A DNA stretch of 64,000 nucleotides from Nematostella vectensis (lineage: Eukaryota > Cnidaria > Anthozoa > Actiniaria > Edwardsiidae). The first letter of the stretch is position 1, and each line of letters starts with the position of its first letter. Where the stretch lies: NCBI RefSeq assembly GCF_932526225.1, contig NC_064039.1, positions 15,208,139 to 15,272,138 on the forward strand, read 5' to 3'. The position numbers were made by a program, and so were the translations under genes. Of the stretch, positions 21,531 through 31,500 are shown piece by piece. The notes beneath the pieces are model-generated. The model saw nothing but the letters and a program-made list of their open reading frames with translations, ran no database searches and was not told the DNA's origin.

Positions 21531-21942
21531 TTCTTCTTCTTCTTCTTCTTCTTCTTCTTCTTCTTCTATTTCTTCTTCTTCTTCTTCTTCTTCTTCTTCT
21601 TCTTCTTCTTCTTCTTCTTCTTCTTCTTCTTCTTCTTCTTCTTCTTCTTCATCTTCATCTTCATCTTCTTCTTCTTCATCTTCTTCCTCTTCTTCTTCTT
21701 CTTCTTTTTCTTCTTCTTCTTTTTCTTCTTCATCTTCTTCTTCTTCATCTTCTTCCTCTTCTTCTTCATCTTCTTCTTCTTCTTCTTCTTCTTCTTCTTC
21801 TTCTTCTTCTCCTCCTCCTCCTTCTTCTTCTTCTTCTTCTTCTTCTTCTTCTTCTTCTTCTTCTTCTTCTTCTTCTTCTTCTTCTTCTTCTTCTTCTTCT
21901 TCTTCTTCTTCTTCTCCTTTATCTTCTTCTTCTTCTTCTTCT
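21178..21942. repeat. (TTC)n tract, about 765 bp
   Basis: An almost pure pyrimidine strand of TTC triplets with scattered CTC, TTT and ATC variants, inside the first intron of the broken discoidin gene. It is long enough for H-DNA (intramolecular triplex) formation. The poly-Ser and poly-Lys frames read from it are artefacts. Confidence 0.97.
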
Positions 21943-23046
21943 GGGGTCTACACATAGCAGAAGGCCCCACGCGAATTTCCACTGAGCAATTATTGAACTT
22001 ATTTTTACATAACTGTTCTTAATAGATCGAGCTGCGAGCTGAACTCCGACTCCCACTTGTCCCATCCACATGACTTGACGCCTTACTCAGGCTCTTACTA
22101 CGCTGTCGTCTAGCCGCTGACCACATGTAGTGATGCAGACTGCAGCACGAATACCACGTGTGTGGTGACGGCGAATGGCAAAGGATACGCGTGTGGTACG
22201 TAAGAGATATAAGGTTCTTGCAACCGAATAACACATATTAGATGGTCATCGATCGACTAGTTTCCAAATATTTCCCCGGTTTTTTTTTTTGCATAAAAAG
22301 AGCACCAGCTAATGTATAGTAATATGATGACAATAAAGTCTTAAAATCAGACTTACACAGATGATAAATCCCCAAAATACTTGTGGCCTTTATGACACAA
22401 AAAGAGTGTATAGCGCATCGTTACCTTACCGGCCCGCTCGTATATTTCATTATTTCCCAGAATGCAGTGCCGCCCTCGGCATGCAAGATCGCCGAATCAC
22501 TGACTAACAGCTAAAGTCATCTTCTGAAATTGACAAGATGGCAAAGGCAAAGTCTGGAAGGCTACGTGGGTAAAGTCAATGTAGATTGGGGTGCCTGGAT
22601 TGCGAAATACACCAATACATCACAATCATTAGTGTTGATTTCCAAGAGTGCATGATTGTCCGAAAGGTGGCATCTCAAGGATTGGGAAGAAACAGTTGGT
22701 TTGTCAAGAGCTATACCATCGATTACACCATGGATGAAGCAAGCTGGTCAGATTATAGAAGCGGCGTGGTTGCAAAGGTTTGCCCGTCGTCTAACTGTCC
22801 GTGCGTCTGTTCCATTGTTGTATGTTCGTGGGTTATAATAGTATGAAATGAAATCTTAAAAGAACCATCTAAAACAAAATGTTTTTCACTGGTGGGGGAG
22901 GGCATGGGGGGTGACTCCCCCCAAATATGTGTAGTCGAAAGAAATTAATAACTCTAAGAAATAGCAAAAGGGTCATTGATCCCTAAGGGATGGAAGCTAA
23001 AACAAAACGAATGATAATTTTGATTGACGTGTCTGATTACTAAATT

Positions 23047-23165
23047 AGGACAATCACGAAAGACCTATCACTTGATTAAACCGGACATCTTTGAGGTTTG
23101 ACAGGAAGTTCGGTACAATCACGAGACCTATAACTTGGTTAAACCGGACATCTTTGAGGTTTGAC
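23047..23165. repeat. tandem duplication (~63 bp) hosting a MITE insertion
   Basis: Two adjacent copies share CAATCACGA, then AAACCGGACATCTTTGAGG and TTTGAC. A further partial copy (AGGTTTGACAGGAAGTT) resumes after the palindrome at 23166-23265, so the palindrome sits inside a copy of this repeat. Confidence 0.75.
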
Positions 23166-23265
23166 TACCCTGGTTCCAGAGCCTCGTGCGTCTCTCTATT
23201 TAGTGGCCAGCCCAACCTCGCTGGCCACTGAATAGAGAGACGCACGAGGCTCTGGGACCAGGGTA
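23166..23265. mobile_element. 100-bp near-perfect palindromic MITE with target-site duplication
   Basis: The arms run TACCCTGG...GTGGCCAG and CTGGCCAC...CCAGGGTA, about 45 bp each with very few mismatches around a 10-bp centre (CCCAACCTCG). AGGTTTGAC (9 bp) lies directly on both sides (23157-23165 and 23266-23274), while the tandem copy upstream shows the uninterrupted site AGGTTTGACAGGAAGTT. The terminal motif resembles the element at 9912-10033. Confidence 0.85.
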
Positions 23266-23678
23266 AGGTTTGACAGGAAGTTTGATACAATAACAGGGCT
23301 TGTAGTGTTTGGGTCGGGCTGGAAGACACCCTCGTGGCTAGTAAGTAGTAGATGTTCAAGGAGACCCTAACGGTAACACTTCGGGTAAATTTTACACCTT
23401 ACCACACTTTTTTAGAGTCAAAATCAGCTATTGTAAATGGATTCTTTCTCACACGTTTCTAACCCCTTTCTCACACGTTTCTAACCCTTGATTTTTAGGT
23501 GTTTCCGGCAAACAGCGACGATTCTTCGGTGGTCACCAATACTCTGATCCCAGCTGTTCGGGCTCGCTTCCTAAAGGTCAAGCCAACGGCTTGGGTTAAC
23601 CGAATCGCCATGAGACTGGAGTCCCACGGTTGTGTGTGTAGATTTATAATCGAAGACCTTTTTGTAACTGTACGATAG

Positions 23679-24987
23679 TTTAGAGTACTTTTGTTTGACT
23701 GAAATAGGGTTGTACTTTTAAACGATCATCCAATACCCCCAAAAGTACTATATATACTAGTGGATTTTGTAGTTATTTTACGAAGAATCATTTTGCACTT
23801 TGTGTGGCGCCCTACACTCTTTTTATAAGATCGTCAAATTTTCAGTTGAGCTGGGACCATTTCAGGCTGAATATGTTCTTACCGATGTTCTTAAATTTTA
23901 GTGTATATAAGAATATAATTATACCCAATGAATTATTAGGAAGAGAATTACACTAATGATCAATAGCAATGATAAGGTTGCTACTATGTGCACAATTTGA
24001 TTCTGCATTTTAGAACGTATCTGAGCCTCCGCATGTTCTTAGCATTTTCTTAAAATTTGGTGAAATCTCAGGCTGGACATTCTTATAAAAAAAGATTGTA
24101 TAGCCTTAGAAGATAATGTAATATTTAGTTATTTGGGTATTGAATATTGCTAATACAGTCACAGAAGCTTGTTTTGACAATTAAAACAAATTGAATCAAT
24201 TATTTATTAAATAACTTCGATAATTCAATCATGTCCCTCCGCATCGCCATAGAGGAGGGATATCTTAAAACGAAAGAAACATAAACTTGCATCGCCCTAT
24301 CGGGGTATTCCTCGGTGTAAGAACCATTCCAGGCGCGTTCCCTGTATTGGACGAGGGGGGGGGACGCAGTCATATATATATATATGGAAAAAGCATAGTA
24401 TTTGGAGACTCCTTAATAAGAAATGACCCAGGCCGCCAAGGGGGGAGGGGGGGGGATGCGCGCACCTTGCGCATCCCCTCCCCCTGTGTACGCGCCTGCA
24501 TTCCCAAAGGACACCATTGCATTTAGCTCTGTTTTCAACATGATTCGTTCTGTCAAACAAAGGAAGCTTTGTGACGCAACTCATGCATAATACACAGATT
24601 TTACACCGAGTCGCGATAGGATCCACCCCTATAGCGACTGGAGCCACTAAAATTATAAACACATAGACTGAAAAAAAATTAAATAGTTTCTACTCATGTA
24701 TTACTTCAAGTCCCACGGGTCATCTGGTCATTGACGTGATAGTCCTAGAACTTAGAACTATTTTATTATGTAAACGTGAAACTGTTGAAAACACTTCAAC
24801 AGTTTTCTAGCTGCATGTGTTTTAAAACAGCAAATAAAAAGCTTGAATTTGTCATGGCTAAAAGTAGAGAAAACAAAATTTATTCAACTTGATAACAAGT
24901 GCGCTGCTTTCAATTTCAACAATCAGAAATTTTTATAAGTCATTATTTATTATGCACTAAGCAGGATTATTTTGATAATTCAATCAG
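23679..24987. other. intergenic region with dispersed repeats, no gene
   Basis: At 23812-24110 the ends CTACACTCTTTTTATAAGA and a TTCTTATAAAAAAAGATTGTATAG block form loose inverted termini of a MITE-like sequence; part of it (GAAATCTCAGGCTGGAC) recurs at 63724-63742. At 24330-24500 there are G-runs, a TATA run and a GTACGCGCCTGC block resembling the dispersed repeat of 9184 and 25110. No coding sequence seen. Confidence 0.45.
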
Positions 24988-25508
24988 AAAGGATCCAGAG
25001 AATCCACGCTTGTGTCTATCTTTCTGTCCCACGTGCTCCTGTCCGTCGAGGTTGAACGTGACGGCGACGTGACAGGCCTTTACCCAGGATTATATATATA
25101 TATTTTTTTTTGGGGGGGGGGGGGGGGGGGGGGGGGTGCGAAATCCGAGAAAGTGGACATAATTTTTGTGGAGGGAAGGGGGGAAAGAACGTTGCAGTAT
25201 CTCCACAGAACGTTTATTTTCGGATTTTGCTATAAAAATGCCTGATTTCTGGATTGATGACATACCAGAATTATCTAGCTTATGCTTTATAGTTTTGTCT
25301 ACAAATAGCACGTCTATTGAGAACCGAAAGTGGATTTTCGGCCGTTGTCGGGGGGAGGGGGGTGCGTTGCACCGCCCTGGGTACGGGCCTGCGTAAGGTG
25401 AGTCTACCTTTGAAATAACTATATCATTTTTTTCCGTTTATCCCATTTTTAATAAGGATATCTAGTAGGTGGAACCTACTAGATTTTTTATCGGTTTCAA
25501 AAATAAAC
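24988..25508 (+). mobile_element. Helentron-like element, copy B, abutting the CDC23 promoter
   Basis: The start (GGATCCAGAGAATCCACG, then TTTCTGTCCCAC) and end (GTGAGTCTACCTTT, hairpin CTAGTAGGT-GGA-ACCTACTAG at 25462-25482, GGTTTCAA) correspond to the ends of copy A at 18190-20508. In place of the satellite this copy holds a different repeat (25110-25395). The hairpin stem is 9 bp here and 7 bp in copy A. The 3' end lies about 80 bp before the CDC23 ATG. Confidence 0.55.
25110..25395 (+). repeat. dispersed repeat with G-run, copy 2
   Basis: A run of about 28 G is followed by AGAAAGTGGACATAATTTTT, GTTGCAGTATCTC, CTATTGAGAACCGAAAGTGG, TTTCGGCCGTTGTC and GTACGGGCCTGCG. These blocks match the minus strand of 9184-9560 in the same order. 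It sits within the Helentron-like copy B, so it is probably a nested insertion. Confidence 0.6.
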
Positions 25509-25589
25509 CCCGTACTTTCTCCTCTTAGCCTTTAGTGAACGCAAAGGATCATGGGAATCAGTGTTCCCCGCGCAATTTTCGAATTCAAC

Positions 25590-28500
25590 ATGGCGGCCAT
25601 GTCAAGCATATCCATTGCTGAGATCAAAAGAGACCTTCTTTACGCCTCTAAAGAGTGCTCTGATAGGGGACTTGTACACTCGGCGAAATGGTAAGGCATG
25701 TTTAGTCGGTATATATCAAGTATGACTTTCATGTGCAACAGAACCCCTGTCTGATAGCAAAAATTTCACATTAAGCATAATCATGATAAGTAAAGTACTT
25801 GACTTACTAACATCTTCGCCGAAGAGTGGACTCTTACAATACAACATGTAGTACAGTTTTGCTGATTTCATAAACATTTAGTGAGTCATCACTTCGCTTG
25901 ATCACATCTTTAATCATGCTAGGGGCAATGCTAGGCTTGGTTGAGGAAAAGGGTATGATCCAGTTATTTTGGAAAATGTCACAGGTTTAGTAAACTACTT
26001 GTTATTTGAATGCCAAGACTTAGCTACGTGTCCCTCTCAAGAAATCTCACACGCCTTTCTCTGTATATTTCAAATATATTCTAACATATTATAATATTTG
26101 ATTTACTGACAGGTCAGCGGAGCTTTCATTCTCCTTACCCTCCTTCCAAATGAGTAACCACCTGCCACAAACAGATTACAGCGATCCCCAGTTCGTCCAA
26201 GAATATGATGCGTACTGCTGGGCGAAGACACTCCTGGACTGTAAGGAGTATGATAGGGCGGCCTTTTTCCTGGAAAGTTGTAAAAGTCACAAAGCATATT
26301 TTTTATATGCATATGCTAAGTACCTTGTAAGTATCTTGTCAGCTTCCACTTCCAAAAGTCCTAAATATTCACTGTATTTCAGACCATTTACCAGTCACAA
26401 ATGTGTTATTCAATGTTACTACTAGACCTAAGTACCATTTTCACAGAAATTATGACAAAGAGGGAATGGGTTACTGTTGAGAGCAATGAAAATGTGACCT
26501 TGGCGTTTTGCATCAGCTTTTAGTGTAAGGTATTCCATATTTTCAGTTTGTTGAGTGGATCTTTAGTTGAGTCCTCCTCTCCCATAAACCCCTATCTTTC
26601 TCCAATTCAATTAAAGATTAAATAGTAGGGTTAAAAGGTATTATGATTATATATCCAAATTAATAATTCCACACCCATTGAGAATAAAATTTCTTGTCTG
26701 GGAATAGGACATGGACCATCTATGTTTCAAGTTTTGCATCATTTGCATAGTAATGGTTGTGGTAGGTGTTATGACTTGTCAAGGGGGTTTGATTGATAAT
26801 GCTTAAATTTCCAGACAAGATCTTGATTTTGAGTGCTTGCAAATTACTGAACTAAGAATTTGGCAGTAATCATTATTTTCTGTTTGATGGTAGTCTGGGG
26901 CCAAGCACCAACAAGAAGAGATTGTGGATGTCATAGGTAGGAGTTAGGGGGGTTACCCTCTAGAAGGTGTCTGTTGATGCCTGTATTCCCCTAACATCCA
27001 GTCTGGGTATTTTACTGATCGTGACCCAATTTTCCAGACTGACTATGCCTCTAGACTAAAACTCTACATGTCACTATTTGTATTTCAAATTTTTGGTCTC
27101 TGGGTAGAAGGCATTGCATTCATGTGACACATCCCTTGGAATGATTCAGGGTGGTCATAGGTCATCACATGGTCGTAGAAATAGGAAATAACATATGGAA
27201 ACAAATAGGAAGGGACAAAAAAAATAAACAGATGATCATTGTAGCGGGGTAGCACATGAAAAGGAACTTTCTTCTAAGGGGACAACCCTTTAGATTTTAG
27301 AAAAAGGGTCAATAAATAATGGAATAAATGGTAGCAATTAAAGGGTAAAAAGATTGAATTAGGGGATTGGAACTTCTATTAAATGGACACCCTTGCAAGA
27401 GAAAAATGTACAGTGTGTGAGGTTTCTGTTGAAGAATATAAAAACAAAACTTTGGACAATGAGAGTGTGTTCTTTTAATACAATATTAGACAAAAATTGA
27501 AAACACTTATTCAAAACCATCACATGGCTTTATGCTCGCACTCAGTTATGATTAAGCTTTTGATGTATACCTAACTTTATTTTATCCTTTTTTATAGGTC
27601 CCCAAGAAACTGTCAGAAACAAAGCTCTGGTTCCATTGCGAATAGAGTTGTCTAAAAGGCATAAGGAACTTGATGGTTTTGGTTTGTATTTGTAAGTATA
27701 GAATACAGTACTTTTGTTTTATTTATAATTTGCTTCACTTCTAGCTTTAGTCTCTTACCCGTTCTATTTTAATATAAATGATACTTTTAATATAAATGAT
27801 ATAGGCTCATACTGCACACACAAAAGCCTGAATTGATAATTGTTAGAAATATACCAAAAAAACGATTGACTTCTGAATTTGTATGTCAAGTAGAAGGGAA
27901 TTGTTAGTGGTCTGGTTAGCATTCAGTACTGCAGTCAGGCAAGACATAGATCACAGCTGTTGCTTAGCAGTGCTAGAGGCATGCTTTCTTTAGAAATTTG
28001 CATTTTCTTACAAAATACCTTACACTTTCTTGCAAAGCTGGGAAATTATTGCTATAATTTTTCTTTGTGGCTAGGCCTTGCAATCTATCCATCCTTGCAA
28101 TCTAGCCATCTCTCATGTTTGTTGCAGATATGGTTTGGTCCTAAAGAAGCTAGATCTAAAGAAGGATGCCCTTGCTGTGTTAGAAGAGGCAGTGAATGCA
28201 GAGCCCTTGCACTGGGGTGGATGGCTTGAATTGGCCTCCCTTTGCACCAGCAAGGACATGGTAGTATGCTTAGAGTCTGTCTTATAGTTAGCACAAAGCC
28301 CTTGCTCTAAGGGTGGATGGCTTGAATTGGCCTCACTTTTCACTAAACTCAGAAATGTAAGGCTAGACAATCATTCAGCCCACTGAAAGAATCACAGCAT
28401 AGAAAAGCATCTGTAGCATGCTGTGAATGGCCTTGCTTTAATGTGTCTTCATAAATGCTAATATTAGCAAATAGTTTCCAAGTACCTCTCCTAAGTAAGT

Positions 28501-31500
28501 GCCCCATTTGGTGCAAAATGTTATAAATAAGTGCTCCTCTTTAAAAAAGCTCAAGGCGTCCACTGTCCTTTTTTGTATATTCATTAAGTATGTATTGTGT
28601 ATTAGAGCGAAATTGAGAGTAGAGTTATGAATAACGTTGTCTTCTTTTTTCAGTTGCAAAATCTGAAGCTGCCGGGTCACTGGATGCAGGAGTTTTTTGT
28701 TGCCCATGTTGCCCTGGAGGTACAAACAAGTGATGATAGTATACAGCAGTACGCTAACCTGAGTGCTGCAGGCTTTGGGGAAAGCTATTATATTCTGCTT
28801 CAGACTGCCCTGGCCAACTACCAAGCCAGAGGTACGAGGGGCTGCAAATCCTTTTTCATTGTATGCAGGGAAGAAACTAGTTTAGATCCAGTACAAAACA
28901 ACTTTTTTTATGATACAATGTTGCCTCCATTGAGCAGCCAACCTCTATTTATGTGGCTAACTATCTTAGTCACAAAGTACTATATTTGGCTTCTTAACCT
29001 TCTTAAAGCCTAATCTCTGATAAGCTCAACATTTTAAGGTCCTAAGAGGTACAGAACCACACAGTATACCTCTTGATTATACTCCACAACTACTAATAGT
29101 AACCTTTAATCTTAACAAGCCCCCTAGATACCAAGTTCCATGACTTCTGAACTTGCAAGCAGTCATCACTTGACATGATGCTGGAGGCATCTAAATATAA
29201 AACATGGCTCGAGGACATGTGTAGTGTCCGCCAAATACAGTCTTAGGTTGGGTACTACGAGGCGCACACAGATGACAAAAACCAAAAGACTAAACGATTT
29301 TGTAACTGTAAAATATGTTAATTGTTAATTGTGTGTACTGTAAGTTTGTTGGCGCTCTCCCTGCAATTCAGTCTCAACTGCAATAGGGAATAATAAACTT
29401 ATATTATAATTATTATAAAACAGCTGAGAATTGTCCATGATCTTCACAAGTAGTTTATTAAGGAGCTGAATATTGCCATTGTCATTGGCCACATGATAAA
29501 AGTCCCATATTATTTGAAAATAAATATTACATTGTGCTAGATGCCATGTTAAGTATGGCTTGAAGATACATTATTTACTGAACTATTGCTATTGCTCTTT
29601 AGATTTTGATGCAGCTGTTGGGGTATTTGCAAAGTTACAGAAGAAAGATCCCTACTCACTAGAGCAGATTGACACATACTCTAACATCCTATATGTCAAG
29701 GTAATCCTTAAAACTGAATCAATTGTCAAGAATGATATTTATTTGAAAAAATATATATATTTGATAGTAGGAATTCTTTAGCACAGTATTTGACATATTC
29801 TAGTTTATTGATAGGATAAAAATGTGACCAAAATGTGATTGTAGATCCATATGTTATATTATTATACTAAATTTCATAGCCTTGATGTTTGTCTGCAAAT
29901 TTGTTGAAGCAGATTTTCAGGAGTATATATTGAAGTTTGCAAATTGGACTTGGTTTTTCTTGAGATTTTATGACAGCTTTTTAAAATGTTCTTGTCACAT
30001 AATATGAGTTTATTTTGAAAATAACCTAGGAAATGAAGCCAGAGCTAAACCATCTTGCTCACCATGCATGTCAAGTTGACAAGTACTGTGAGGAAACATG
30101 CTGTGTTATTGGTAAAGCAATTTATTTAAAATTAAAGTGCCAATCTGAAATCATATGATGGGTAGGCTTGTCCAAGGGTAGGGGATTTATAAAAGCATTT
30201 AGTCACACTTTGTGATTGTTGATAACAGTTTTTTTCAGAGTTCTAATCTGATTAGGACCATCTTTGATTGGTTGTGTATTGATCAGGTGCATTTAGTCTC
30301 GCTTATGATTGTTGATAACAGTTTTTTTTTCAAAGTTCTAATCAATAATTAGGACCATCTTGATTGGTTGTGTATTGATCAGGTGCATACCCAGGAATTG
30401 CTAAGGGGTGTGCACAGTCATAGTTGTTATACGAGTTACGTGACCCGATAGAGCAAGTTCATACAAGATTCTGTAAATTAATCCTAGGCATTAGCAGAAC
30501 TAGGACAATTCCCATTTATAGTCGAGATGAAAGCAAAAGCGATATCATTTTGGGCGCGCCTTCTGACACTTGATGAACACAGAATAGCATAACAAACATC
30601 TGGACCAATTAAGTTTTACAAATTCGCGTAACTGGGCAATGGAAATTAAATCACTTTTATTTCAAAACAGTTATGGCTACTGTTGGGAGTACCAAAGCGA
30701 ATTCAAACAGAGATTAAAAGATATCAAAATGCAAGATTGGACATCAAGCCTTTTCAACGATAATTCCAGACCAATTGGAGGGAACAAACTAAGAACATTC
30801 AGAAAATTCAAATCAGAATAGAAATTAGAGGATTATTTACAAAAAGAATCAAATATAGAATATCGTAGGGCACTAAAAAAACTAAGAATTTAAGTGACCA
30901 CATTCTACAAATTGAAAGAGGTTGCTACAATAAAAATTATATAACACCAGAATCACTGGTTTGCCTGCGCTGTCACATGTCACACTATGGAAAATGAAGA
31001 ACTTTTTCTTGTCAAATGCCCAATTTACAAAGAACTTAGAAATACTCTTTCGCAACAACTAAATAGACAATTCCCAAACTTAAAGATTTAATAGCCCCCA
31101 AAAAACACCATAGCATTGTAGCTTAATACATTTTTTACTGATTTTTAATAGACAATCTTATTCACTATCAATCTCAATCATATTCACGGCACTCTAATAA
31201 ATCTGCCTGCCTGCCTGTCTGTCTGATAAGGTGATAAAATTTTATTATCCTTTAGCTGCTTTAAAAAAAAGTTACCCATGCTTTGATACAGTAGATTGGT
31301 CAAGTGGGGTGGGTGTGTGTACCCTTGCCAAGGTACAGGTATTGATCAAGTTGTTCCTTTTCTAGGAAACTACTACAGTTTGCAAGGTCTCCATGAGAAA
31401 GCCATAGTCTATTTCCAGCGAGCACTTAAGCTGAACCGGCAGTACACCTCTGCCTGGACACTGATGGGTCACGAGTTCATGGAGCTCAAGAATCCAACTG

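Larger units (their letters stand above)
20906..23678 (+). pseudogene. broken gene for a secreted PAN/EGF/F5-8C (discoidin) protein
   Basis: Exon 1 (from 20906, or better the ATG at 20930, to 21141) encodes a signal peptide (MMRTLLYILSVTMLVWQLL) and the start of a PAN/apple-type Cys domain. Exon 2 (22026-22195) continues it and moves into an EGF-like Cys run (TTCSDADCSTNTTCVV). Exon 3 (from 22461) opens a discoidin domain (ECSAALGMQDRRITD), which continues at 22586-22780 in other frames (NSWFVKSYTIDYTM). The last exon (23499-23678) gives VFPANSDDSSVVTNTLIPA...RMRLESHGC. Breaks: TAG at 22111-22113 between the PAN and EGF parts, TAA at 22505-22507, and at least two frameshifts between about 22570 and 22640. 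Live relatives act in adhesion or the extracellular matrix; this copy cannot encode the full protein. Confidence 0.75.

Noticed and set aside
21088-21957. 289-aa Ser-rich open frame and matching poly-Lys frames
   Set aside because: Pure translation of the (TTC)n intron tract; the flanking exon ends in a normal donor and continues after the tract.
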